Source: Bolinopsis microptera
Taxonomy: Eukaryota > Ctenophora > Tentaculata > Lobata > Bolinopsidae
Direction of reading: 5' to 3'
DNA: 64,000 bases
Assembly: GCF_026151205.1 (NCBI RefSeq)
Contig: NC_087079.1
Location: 15,616,445-15,680,444, forward strand
The translations under genes were made by a program, and so were the position numbers. Every line of letters starts with the position of its first letter. Position 1 is the first letter of the stretch. Positions 23,871-35,000 of the stretch are shown here, in pieces. The notes under the pieces were generated by a model. The model saw only the letters and a program-made list of their open reading frames with translations, ran no database searches and was not told the DNA's origin.

Positions 23871-26800
23871 ATGGATTTCCAGAACAGAGTAGGGAGCAAG
23901 ACAGGAGGGGGAGGGGTAGCCTCCTTCTCCGAGTCTAACAGAGACCGGAGAGAGAGACTCAGACAGCTGGCTCTTGAAACTATCGATCTTAACAAGGTAC
24001 GTGGGAAGGTCTCAGTGGGGATACTCAGTCAACTTACTTAACCGGGTCTATATTTGCAGGGTCTATATTTGTTGCACACTCGGCCCCGGCTATTTTATCA
24101 TTGGTCGCTCAGGTCGGAAATTTCAGGGCCTGATCGGAACGTGGCAAGTAAACTGGTCAGCTCCAGGTCTGTTGTTTGTTTTCATTTAAATACCTGGGAT
24201 AAGTATTACCTTGTAAATCAGGGTGTGCACTGTGTCCCCAACCCCAGCAAGTTGTAGGTTAACCCATGGTAGGTAACTGTGTTGCATGCTATCTTGGCAC
24301 ATCAACAGGCAGCTGAATATTAATAACTAAACCTTCCCAGGATCCCTACTTCATGAAGAACCATCTGGGTAGTTACGAGTGTAAACTATGTCTGACTCTT
24401 CATAATAACGAGGGATCCTACCTGGCTCATACTCAGGGAAAGAAACATCAGCAGAATCTGTGAGTACATCTGCTGGGATCGTAAATTTGAAAAGATATTG
24501 ATATTTTGTAATTTTGGGATTTGGGTAATCTTTCAATTTTGAATCAACTTCCAATGTGCCAGTATTAACAGCTAACACCACATTCCAGAGCTCGGAGAGC
24601 AGCTAAGGAAGCGTTAGAAAAGGAGCAGAACAACCAGAGCATGTTACCAGCTCCAGCTAAAGCTAGGGTCAAAGTTAAAACCTTCATTAAGATCGGGCGA
24701 CCAGGTTACAAAGTCACGAAACAAAAGGACACCAAGACTGATCAGCACAGTCTCCTTTTCCAGGTACTTGAGAAATTCGGGTATTTTTAATGATTTGTTT
24801 TGAGTTGACTAGATTTTTTTTTTCGGTCAAGTAATGTTGGGAGTTTTCAAAAAAATGGTGTGAAATTGTTTGCAAAACCCTCGCTAAATGCCAGTGCCCA
24901 GTATTTTATTTTGACACAACATTTCTGTCATCAAAAACTATTTACAATTATTTTTGTGGCATCTGCCCAACAGATATCCAAATATTATTTTTGAAAGTAT
25001 TGCTTAATAACAAAATAACATCTAAACCAGTTCCAACTCTCAGATTGATTACCCAGAGATCGTATCGGAAGTGGTCCCCAAACATCGTTTCATGTCCGCG
25101 TACGAACAGCGTATTGAACCTCCAGATAAGAAGTGGCAGTATCTCCTTTTCGCTGCTGAACCTTACGAGACTATTGCTTTCAAGGTAAGCCATGTTTTAT
25201 CTAATAGTGTTGATAGTAATAATCAATGATAATGAGACCGTCATGAAATTTAAAATTCAGGTGTAGATTCCCTTTTATCTACTTGTAGGATGTTATCCTA
25301 TTCCAGCATCTCAATTTTGTTGTTCTAGCTTTTATCAAAGTGAAATGTTTGCACTTTGTAGTAAGCCAAGTTTCTTTCAGATACCCTCCAGAGAGGTTGA
25401 CAAGGGAGAGAAGAAAATGTGGACACAGTGGAATCCACAGACAAAACAGTTCTTCCTCCAGTTCTACTTCAAGGAGAACATCAAGGAAGCTAGGTTGGCA
25501 CTGAAAGCAGAGCAGAACAGATCCAAGTCACGAGGAGGGAAAGCAGACAAACCACCTCCAGGACCTCCAGGGTATGATAGATTATAATTCTTATTTTACT
25601 ATTTACCTCCAGGACCTCCAGGGTATGATAGATTATAATTCTTATTTTACTATTTACCTCCAGGACCTCCAGGGTATGATAGATTCTAATTCTTATTTTA
25701 CTATTTACCTCCAGGACCTCCAGGGTATGATAGATTCTAATTCTTATTTTACTATTTACCTCCAGGACCTCCAGGGTATGATAGATTCTAATTCTTATTT
25801 TACTATTTACCTCCAGGACCTCCATGCCAGGGTATGATAGATTCTAATTCTTATTTTACTATTTACCTCCAGGGTATGATAGATTCTAATTCTTATTTTA
25901 CTATTTACCTCCAGGACCTCCAGGGTATGATAGATTCTAATTCTTATTTTACTATTTACCTCCAGGGTATGATAGATTCTAATTCTTATTTTACTATTTA
26001 CCTCCAGGACCTCCAGGGTATGATAGATTCTAATTCTTATTTTACTATTTACCTCCAGGGTACGATAGATTCTAATTCTTATTTTACTATTTACCTCCAG
26101 GACCTCCAGGGTAGGGGGGGGGGGGGGGGGGGGCAACCATATTAAAGTATATTAAAGTATATCCCCGGGTCAAAATCGGAAAAAATCCTACATTTTAATA
26201 TACTTTAATATACCTACAATTAGAAGATTTATATTCTTCGTTAAGATTTACATGATGAACTATATTTTTCACTCAGATTCGCAAGATAAGCCTGTTTTAG
26301 GACTAGTACATGAATTTCCATCCTGATTGGTCAAAAATTGGCTGAGCTATGAGCTTAAAAAATATGCCCATATTTGGGCATACGCTTTTGCCCAAATTCG
26401 CTTTTGTCCAAATTTGATAAAATTTCAATATTTTTTAATGAGACTAACTCTATGTGAAAGATATAACTCAGTGTTTGTTGAATATAGTGGATACTAAGTA
26501 AAAAGACCTCCATGAACAAAATTGGGAAAATTGCACATAATATCTCGGTTCGGAATACTAGCCAAAATGAATTCATTAAAATTGAAATAACTCCATCAGT
26601 TTTCAATATTTTTTCAAGAACTTTTTGGAATCGATTCAGAATTGCATTTCAAGCTTATTTTGGGCAACAATTTTTGATGTAGGCCCCCAAGGAGATAGGG
26701 ATATATTAAAGTATATTGTAGGTATATTAAAGTATATCCCCGGGTCAAATTCGGGAAAAATCCTACATTTTAATATACTTTAATATGGTTGGCCCCCCCA

Positions 26801-28456
26801 GGGTATGATAGATTCTAATTCTTATTTTACTATTTACCTCCAGGACCTCCAGGGTATGATAGATTCTAATTCTTATTTTACTATTTACCTCCAGGGTATG
26901 ATAGATTCTAATTCTTATTTTACTATTTACCTCCAGGACCTCCAGGGTATGATAGATTCTAATTCTTATTTTACTATTTACCTCCAGGGTATGATAGATT
27001 CTAATTCTTATTTTACTATTTACCTCCAGGACCTCCAGGGTATGATAGATTCTAATTCTTATTTTACTGTTTACCTCCAGGACCTCCAGGGTATGATAGA
27101 TTCTAATTCTTATTTTACTATTTACCTCCAGGGTATGATAGATTCTAATTCTTATTTTACTATTTACCTCCAGGACCTCCAGGGTATGATAGATTCTAAT
27201 TCTTATTTTACTATTTACCTCCAGGGTATGATAGATTCTAATTCTTATTTTACTGTTTACCTCCAGGACCTCCAGGGTATGATAGATTCTAATTCTTATT
27301 TTACTATTTACCTCCAGGGTATGATAGATTCTAATTCTTATTTTACTATTTACCTCCAGGACCTCCAGGGTATGATAGATTCTAATTCTTATTTTACTAT
27401 TTACCTCCAGGGTATGATAGATTCTAATTCTTATTTTACTATTTACCTCCAGGACCTCCAGGGTATGATATATTCTTATTCTTATTTTACTATTTACGTA
27501 ATTTTATTTCATATTATTCTCTTTTGAATTGAGAAGTTGATTATCCAATTTCTTTGCATACCTCTCAACACGTACACGAAATTGTTGAAAACATAATCTA
27601 AATAAACCTTGCTCCCAGGGTGCCACCAGGCATGCCTCCGAGAGGACCACCTCGAGCACCACCACCCGGACCACCAGGTGCACCGCCTCCAGGACCTCCG
27701 TCCGGTGGACCTCCTCCTCGACCTCCAGGCTTCCCTGGTCCTCCTATGAACAGACCTCCACCTCCCGGCATGCAAGGTAACTGATTTGTTCCTCCTTAAG
27801 AACTGAAATATACTGATCTGGAAAATTTAACGGAGCAGTAACATTTAATATGCAGTAACATATCGAATTGAACATGATATATCTCAGGTATGAGACCCCC
27901 CGGTGGTATGCCTCCAGGAGTAAGACCGCCTGGTGTCAGACCCCCACACTTTAGCGGACCAATGCATTCTAACAACCAACCTGGACCACCTGGCCTAACA
28001 GCCCCACCAGTCAGGCCTCCTAACATGGGCCCTGGTCCTCCTGGTAACATGGACGTGAACATGGCCCCTCCTGGATGAGACCTAACTTCATGGGCCCTCC
28101 TGGTATTAGGGGCCCTCCTCCTGGAATGAGACCTCCAGCTAGCAGCGGACCTCCCGGTATCTCCAACCCTCCAGGGGTTCCTGGTCCTGGTATGTTATAA
28201 TCTTAGCTAGAATCAATTGAGATTCAAATAACCTACATTCGATTTTAGACTCATATAAAAAATATTCACCGTACCCAAGAGTTAAAAATCAGTCTTCAAA
28301 ACACCGACTGATACTCCGAATTTCCCAGATAACGAAGATAGTCCAGGAAGTGTCCCTCTGCCCGGGATGCAACGTCAACCTAACCAGATGGCAGAGTTTC
28401 CAACTCGTAGAGGTGCTCACCATGACAACCAGGAGTTCAACACCGAGGACTACTAG
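23871..28456 (+). CDS. SF3A2: Splicing factor 3A subunit 2 (SAP62), with a frameshift in the tail
   Basis: Eight exons: 23871-23996, 24341-24459, 24589-24763, 25044-25184, 25381-25571, 27619-27776, 27888-28189, 28329-28456. The N-terminus MDFQNRVGSKTGGGG, the matrin-type zinc finger at about residues 54-78 (C56, C59, H72, H78), and the VKVKTFIKIGRPGYKVTKQ and KKWQYLLFAAEPYETIAFK blocks are hallmark SF3A2. The protein belongs to SF3A in the U2 snRNP and acts in branch-site recognition. A proline/glycine/methionine-rich tail follows, as in animal orthologues. Exon 7 is one base short of the expected frame: a TGA at 28076-28078 ends the reading, yet the next frame stays Pro/Gly-rich and matches exon 8, which ends EFNTEDY. 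The intron after exon 5 is filled by a splice-site minisatellite. Confidence 0.92.
25555..26113 (+). repeat. 42/51-bp minisatellite carrying splice donor and acceptor, part 1
   Basis: Units begin at the exon 5 donor and run GGTATGATAGATTCTAATTC, then TTATTTTACTATTTACCTCC, then AG. Long units add GACCTCCAG. Each unit therefore contains a GTATGA donor, a TTCTAAT branch-point-like core, a pyrimidine-rich stretch and a CCTCCAG acceptor. About eleven units lie here. The array also includes the last coding bases of SF3A2 exon 5 (CCTCCAGGACCTCCAGG). Because 42 and 51 are multiples of three, both strands give long repetitive open frames, which are not genes. Confidence 0.9.
26114..26802. mobile_element. 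MITE-like insertion splitting the splice-site array
   Basis: A roughly 0.69 kb block interrupts the array. Its ends are inverted: poly-G then CAACCATATTAAAGTATATT on the left, AATATACTTTAATATGGTTG then poly-C on the right (to about 26800). The subterminal motif TATATCCCCGGGTCAAA with AAAAATCCTACATTTTAATA occurs near both ends (26158-26200 and 26733-26780), in direct orientation. The interior (26340-26600) carries GCCCATATTTGGGCATACGC, a sequence also found at about 50306 in the opposite orientation. No protein is encoded. Confidence 0.7.
26803..27497 (+). repeat. 42/51-bp splice-site minisatellite, part 2
   Basis: About fifteen more units of the array described at 25555, in the same orientation and mostly in strict 51/42 alternation. 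Rare substitutions (TTTACTGTTTACC) mark individual units. The array ends at a degenerate unit with TATTCTTATTC near 27470, 120 bp before the real exon 6 acceptor CTCCCAG (27618). Confidence 0.9.
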
Positions 28457-28964
28457 TTTACAAGTAACTTTTATGGACAGTGTGCTAATATCTTAGTTTT
28501 GGAAAGGTCCGTGAATCATGAATGTGATCATAATTCTTACGGTTATGCCAACAAAGTCCAATGTTAATTAACTGTAAGAGCACCCCGTGTCCGACTGGCA
28601 GAAACTATATCTAAATAGATTAAAATGATTATCTTATTATTCGTTATCAACAATGAAGCTTTTTATGACTTAAATTGCGGGTCCGATTTTCGATTTGAAT
28701 CGCTAAATTTTCTTGATCATCCTGGTGTTCATCCGACGAGATGAAATTGTATCTTACTTGTAAGCTGTTTTATGTATTTATATCATATTTTACTCAATTA
28801 ACATTTTATTTTTTGCCTGAAATTTAACCGTGTATTCTTTAGATCTTGAATCAGATATACGACTATGTCGGGTCGTTTTATCTCAGTGCCGTCAGTGGTG
28901 TTCTATTAAATTTAGCTCGTTTTATTGAATAAAATGACCCTACTCCATCTTCTAGTAAGTGAGT
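28457..28964. other. SF3A2 3' region and SF3A2-TTC38 junction
   Basis: A candidate AATAAA poly(A) signal at 28928-28933 is followed only about 20 bp later by a pyrimidine-rich acceptor-like TCCATCTTCTAG (ending 28955), and then by the TTC38 ATG at 28965. A poly(A) signal directly before a 3' splice site is the arrangement seen between genes of trans-spliced operons. Confidence 0.5.
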
Positions 28965-30371
28965 ATGGTTAACTTCAGGTCAGAGTGGAGGGACCTAGCG
29001 GGGTGGGCCCCCTACAACCTCCCCCTCAACACCTCCTCCAACCAGGCCGCTAAACTTTACGACGCTGCCCTGGACCAGCTCGCTTACTACTACAATGACC
29101 CTGTGTTAGATGGCGTGGGAGAGACTATGGTGAGGATGCTTGCGGAGGATCCGAGTTTTGTGGCGGGAAACCTGCTGAAACACAGCATGGAGTTGTTTGG
29201 GAGTAACAGTGACCCAGCTAGGGTTAGGTTTGATGAGTATTGTGGGACACTAGATATGGCGGGGCTGAATCATTGGGAAACAGAACATATTGCTGCTGTT
29301 AGGTGTTTTTACAAAGAGGATCTGATCGGAGCTATGGAGAAATACTCTGCTATTTCCCGTCAATACCCCTACGATCTACACAGCTTTAATTTCGGGTATG
29401 TCCTGGGTTTGATAAACGGTAAAACCTCCTACCTCAGAGACGTACCACTTGGCGTGGTAGAACGATACAAACCCCACATGCCCCATTATGGGCTAGTGCA
29501 TGGTAAACTGTGTTTTGGGCACGCTGAGATGGGTGAGTATGAGGAGGCTAAGCGGTGTGGGGATATCGCTCTGGAGGCATTTCCTCTTGATTCGTGGGCT
29601 GTACATGCTATGGCGCACACTTACGAGAATCAGTCGAAACCGAAAGAGGTTGTGAAAATGTTGGATGAGACTTCCAAACATTGGACTCGAGGAGTTTGTT
29701 TCAGTCAGCACATTCACTGGCACCAAGCCAATGCCCATACCCAACTGGGTGAGTATGAAGCTGCCCTCACTATCTACGATACGCACGTGGGACACTGTGC
29801 TAGGGGAGGCGATGTGTTCCCTCTGTCTGACGCTAGTTCTCTGCTAATGAGGTTAAAGGTAGACGGTCAAAAGACGGGTGGGAGAGAGGAAATACTGGCT
29901 GATCTGTGGTCACAACACAACGATGAGTTCACCTCTTTGTTCTACGACGGACACTCCGCTATCGCAGCCGCAATGGTGGGTGACACCTCCAGTCTGGATA
30001 CCTTACTGGAGAATATGAGGGAGTTTGTAGCGGGAGATAGAAGTGGATGGAACAAGGTTGTAACCTCTACACACGGAGTAGAGCTGGTGGAGGGGATCAG
30101 ACTGATGAGTGGTGGAGACTACACTGCTGCTACAGATAAACTCCTGCTCTGTGTTCCTGGTGTTATCAAGATGATGCACGGGTCTAAAGCACAGAAGAGC
30201 ATCTTCTCTATAGTGCTGATGCACTGTGCACTGTTATCAGGGACGACTGAGCACCTGTGCGCGGCGGAGCAGCATATGAAGGAGCTGATGGCATGGAACA
30301 AAGTGTCGACTTTGCCGCCGTTACAGCAGAGGCTCTGGGATAAGATTCAGCTGCAGCATTCAAAACATTGA
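28965..30371 (+). CDS. TTC38: Tetratricopeptide repeat protein 38
   Basis: A single exon encodes 468 residues, the usual TTC38 length. I take the ATG at 28965 (MVNFRSEWRDLAGWAPYNL), not the in-frame GTG just upstream. The 'W...PL.T.SN.A.KLYDA.L.Q' opening, the DPSFVAGN segment, HWETEHIAAVRCFYKED and the AVHAMAHTYENQ repeat match this family of helical-repeat proteins, which has bacterial and eukaryotic members. Its biochemical role is poorly known and no catalytic motif is visible. Unlike its neighbours the gene has no coding intron, so retroposition in the past is possible, although it keeps a normal position in the gene row. An AATAAA lies at about 30490. Confidence 0.92.
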   Translation: MVNFRSEWRDLAGWAPYNLPLNTSSNQAAKLYDAALDQLAYYYNDPVLDGVGETMVRMLAEDPSFVAGNLLKHSMELFGSNSDPARVRFDEYCGTLDMAGLNHWETEHIAAVRCFYKEDLIGAMEKYSAISRQYPYDLHSFNFGYVLGLINGKTSYLRDVPLGVVERYKPHMPHYGLVHGKLCFGHAEMGEYEEAKRCGDIALEAFPLDSWAVHAMAHTYENQSKPKEVVKMLDETSKHWTRGVCFSQHIHWHQANAHTQLGEYEAALTIYDTHVGHCARGGDVFPLSDASSLLMRLKVDGQKTGGREEILADLWSQHNDEFTSLFYDGHSAIAAAMVGDTSSLDTLLENMREFVAGDRSGWNKVVTSTHGVELVEGIRLMSGGDYTAATDKLLLCVPGVIKMMHGSKAQKSIFSIVLMHCALLSGTTEHLCAAEQHMKELMAWNKVSTLPPLQQRLWDKIQLQHSKH

Positions 30372-30975
30372 GTTTAAGTCTGGTTATCTGCCTGTTGGGT
30401 TATACTCCTGATAAAGGCACTATTGGAATTAGTTCTGTAATCTTGGGTAGAATTTTTCTGATTTGTTGCGTTATTTTTTTATGCATATATAATAAATATA
30501 TATGCTTTTATGATGAGCATTAGTTTTCATGTAAGGAGTTGAGATTAACTTCTTACAAACTTTAAATTGCTGTAAAATGCTGATTAAAGCTTTTTCACCT
30601 ATAATATTAAATGTATGATATTTTATTTCGATTGATTTTTAGACTGTTTATTTGATTTTCAATCATATTTATGATTAAATGGAATCCTAATGTTTGCATG
30701 CAATATTTTATAAATGAGTAATAGTAGGTTGATTTGCAGAATTAATGTACATACTAACTATTCGTTATTAGTTATTCAATTTTTAAAACTGTTTTTTACT
30801 TGTGATCTCCAACAGAGACTACCAAAACTCTTCCCATTCTTGGGAGATTCTTGAACTGCTCTCGTTCGATTAGAAAAATTGCTTTAAGCTTTATTCCCTT
30901 TATCACGACTATAATAATTACACATTAGATGCAGTACGCAAATAAGCTAATTTAGTAATATCTTCAGTAGCTAAA

Positions 30976-31792
30976 ATGGCTGAACCTATGGATCTTATGG
31001 ATGCTCTCCGGGAAACGCTCAAGAACTCTATCATTGTTGATGGTGTTACCAAAGGTATGGTCTGTTTTTGACATTTGCTCGAGATATCGGAAATTTTTGG
31101 TATTTATGGGATTATATTGGATTATATATGACAAGACTATAGAAAAATGTATGATTCATATTTTGATCTATATTTTAAATTTTATCAATCGTGAAGCTAT
31201 TTGTTTTAAGAATTGACTCTATATTAAAGATCAGACTCTGTTATTCATCTGATTTTATAATTTGTCAGGTCTGAGAGAAAGTGTAAAGAAGCTGGACAAG
31301 AGAGAAGCACTGTTGTGCGTGCTGGCTGAGAGCACTGATGAGAAGAATATACTGAAACTTGTAGAGGCCCTCTGCAGGGAGCATGGCATCAACCTTATCA
31401 AGGTGGCACTGCTTTCATAATCAATTAATTATTACAATCTTTAAATGAATGATTACTAGGCGTTTTTTAATGAATTAAAAATGACAAGATAACCAAATAA
31501 TGACACATCATGTAAATAAATCATGTAAATAAACAGGTTAAATATATATTTTAATATATATTAAAACAGTTTAAATATATTAAATATCCCCGGTTAAAAA
31601 ACATCTTAATCACAGATTGACGACGCTAAGAAGTTGGGGGAATGGGTAGGTCTCTGCAAGATCGACAAGGAAGGAAACGCCCGTAAGGTGGTACGTTGCA
31701 GCTGTGCTGTTGTCTCAGACTTTGGCCGAGAGTCCATAGCTCTGGAGGTAATCAATGATCACTTCAAACGAGCAGTGACCGCGGAGGTCTAG
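30976..31792 (+). CDS. RPS12: 40S ribosomal protein S12 (eS12)
   Basis: Three exons (30976-31054, 31269-31402, 31616-31792) give a 129-residue protein, full length for eS12. The conserved blocks read from [20 protein letters not shown] through [17 protein letters not shown] and REHGINLIK to [20 protein letters not shown] and [10 protein letters not shown]. It is an L7Ae/S12-fold component of the small-subunit beak. The ATG follows TATCTTCAG|TAGCTAAA, so the leader is very short after an acceptor-like site. The stop is only 220 bp before the LSM8 start. Confidence 0.96.
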
Positions 31793-32012
31793 GATCAGAT
31801 TTATTTCTTACGGTTTTTAACTTATTTTTTATTTATTCCGAGTTGTTGGGTTTGTTTCATTTGTAGGCATGTGTTCTGTATTACTGGTGTCTATCATGTG
31901 ATATTATGTCAAATATGTTTTCAATTAGTCTCAATGCGTTTGTAAAATGGAGAAGATTGATTCTTTATTTTTATTTCGAATAACCAGTCAATGATTTTTC
32001 TTCCTTGTAGCC

Positions 32013-35000
32013 ATGGCAAACCTTGAAGATAATCTCGGAAAGATAACGCTAGTCGCTACAGGAGACGGCCGCATCATTGTTGGTGAGTTTTCCCCTTTTT
32101 ATCGGTAAAGATAGCGATTTCAAGTTTTTCAATTTGGAGGGGGTGGATGCAATTGCACTCTTTGTATCGTTAGAGACTTCAGAAATCGGGGGGGGGGGGG
32201 GTTCTTGAGTAACTCTGGAGGGGGTTCTTGAGTAACTCTGGAGGGGGTTCTTGAGTAACTCTGGAGGGGTGTTCTTGAGTAACTCTGGAGGGGGTTCTTG
32301 AGTAACTCTGGAGGGGTGTTCTTGAGTAACTCTGGAGGGGGGTTCTTGAGTAACTCTGGAGGGGGGGTTCATGAGTCACTCTGGAGGGGGGTTCTTAAAT
32401 AACTCTGGAGGGGGGTTCTTGAGTAACTCTGGAGGGGGTTCTTGAGTAACCCTCTGCTTATCTGGTGTAAAGGTCTTCAAGTCCACCTCATACTGAGATT
32501 CAGCAGCTGTATTAGAGAAGAAATTTGAATCAGAAGGAGCACTTCTTACACCGGTGAATAGTCCCAGAACCCACGCCCTTAGGCGCTTCATCCTCCAACA
32601 ATATAGCAAAGGGTTAAGGGCCGCATTGAGAACAGGGCAGAATATCTCGGCGATTGACCAACTGTAGAAGAACATAAACGTGCTCGAGTAAACGTCTCCC
32701 GGATATTCGTGATTGAATATGTAGGTTAGAGTGTACAGAAAATTGTTTACGAAAGTGAACATATTGCAAAAGAGGAATGTAGCTGCAAAAAGCATGATTG
32801 TCATAGAAGCTCTAGCCCTACGGTTGTCTCTTACAGTTTGGCGGTTGTTCTTTGCAGTAGCAGTATTCTCCCCACCCATGGCTGCCGTTCTAAGTCTGTT
32901 GACTGACACCAACAAAGATAGAAACACTACGATAGGGGGCATCCCTACACAAATACAGTAGAGAACATGATATAAAGCCTGTATCTGTTGAATTGCTTTT
33001 AGATCCTTCACAAAGATAGGCTTGTAATCACCATCGGACGTTCGTGTGCAATGTCCAACCCCAAAACTGTAATAGTTGTAGCTTGTCAAGAAGTAAAGAA
33101 CGGTCAAAATAGCCTGGAAGATAAAATAGACAGGGATTGAAGTGAGAATCACATTTTTTCTGAGTCTGTAAAAGGGGAAGATGATGAGGATGGTACGAGA
33201 CAAAGACATGAGCATCACCACATACATGGACATGAGTTGAACTGAAAGGAGGAGGAAATACCACAAGGAGCAGAAAACATCACTATCCATAGCCCCAGGT
33301 TTTCGTTTGTTGAACAGGTTTACAGCAACTGGAAGTTGGATGACACTGGATAGTGTATCGATAGAACAAGCCACTAAGAACAGCAAAGTTGATAGATTCC
33401 GTTTTTTTGTCAGAGAGAAATATTTTAAGGCCAGACAATTTCCTGGAAGCCCAATCATAAAACAAGAACAGTAACCCACAGCCAGCAAGCAGTCATACAC
33501 TCGGTACTGAGTTTCGAGCACGAGGTCCACATTTGGAGTTAGGGGTCCGGATCCTGGTGTCGATGTCATCTAAAGCTGAGCAAAGTTCGCAGTTAGAACA
33601 AAATTAGTCAAGTGCAGTGTGGCAACTGGCACATTTAGTTTGGAAGGTAGCTGAACCACCTGTGGAAGGTAGCTGAACCACCTGCACTGTGAAAAAGATA
33701 ACGATAAATGTTTCTCTAGACATTTATAATGCAATTAATAAATAATAGGTCCTGAGGATTACCAACATTTTTTTACTTAACCTAAATCTTGTTTTGCAAA
33801 ACTCTTTCTCTCGAGCCATGCGATGCACCCGAATTTTGTGCAAAATTACCAAGATGATAACAATATGACCAATCAGCAGCAAAAAACGTACTTACGAAAT
33901 TCATTCAGGCATGAGAAAAATTTTGGACAGCCCAATACAAATATCATTACAGAAATTGCAAGATTTTAAAGATAACGAGGATTGCTTGAGTAGCGGTAAT
34001 AATAACGACCAAGTTAAATGCTTCCCGAAAGCCATTACGGCAGACACTTAACCATAATGACATAATGCTACAGATCTGAACAAAGCCCACATCGCATTCC
34101 ATGCTCGCCGGAGTATATTTCCTGGTTTTTTGTGGCCGTGTAATTTTTGATATCTATTCGAAACTAAAGATAACGGTTAGAGAGCAAGGCTAGAACTTCT
34201 CTCCAATACAATGCGTAAACTAACTGAACTAACTTGTAAACTTGTGTTAGGGGTTGTTCACATATTACGTAATCAGCCGAGGGGAGGGGGGTTTACAAAT
34301 GATTACGCTACTGTAATTTGGACACAATAGCTATGTGTAAAACTGATTACGGAGGGGGGCGGGGGGGGGGGGTAAAAATTGTCCAAAAGTTGATTATGTA
34401 ATATGTGAACGACCCCTTATTAGAGACTTCAGCCTCACATAAATATTAAATATTCTGTGAATATTTAATATTTCTGTGAGGCTGACGTCTTATTAACAAA
34501 AGTTATTAACAAATGCAAAAGTTGTTTAAGTTAATTTGATGCAGTGGAGATACAATCGACTGACTGATGCATTTATAGTTCGGTATTGTAAATTTTCTCA
34601 CTGTGTGTTCACTTTACAAGATGAAGATCTGGGCCATGCTTATACCTGCGATGCAGTTAGCATCAATAGTTTTTGGAAGGTCATTGGAGGAACAAGCTCG
34701 TCCTATTGGAAAAATGGAAGATAGCGAAGAACAAGCTCGTCCTATTGGTGTGGAAAATAGCGAAGAACAAGCTCGTCCTATTGGTGTGGAAGATAGCGAA
34801 GAACAAGCTCGTCCTATTGGTGTGGAAAATAGCGAAGAACAAGCTCGTCCTATTGGTGTGGAAAATAGCGAAGAACAAGCTCGTCCTATTGGTTTGGAAG
34901 ATAGCGAAGAACAAGCTCGTCCTATTGGTTTGGAAGATAGCGAAGAACAAGCTCGTCCTATTGGTTTGGAAGATAGCGAAGAACAAGCTCGTCCTATTGG

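Noticed and set aside
25574-27527. Long repetitive open frames on both strands over the 42/51-bp array (up to 240 codons)
   Set aside because: They exist only because the unit length is a multiple of three; they lie in an SF3A2 intron and have no start or splice context of their own.
31545-31600. Copy of the poly-G-ended MITE in RPS12 intron 2
   Set aside because: It shares only AT-rich TATATTAAA and a short CCCCGG phrase; too little to call a copy.
32049-32379. Proline-rich - strand open frames beyond the GPCR stop
   Set aside because: They read through the minisatellite after the receptor's own stop codon and have no independent start context.
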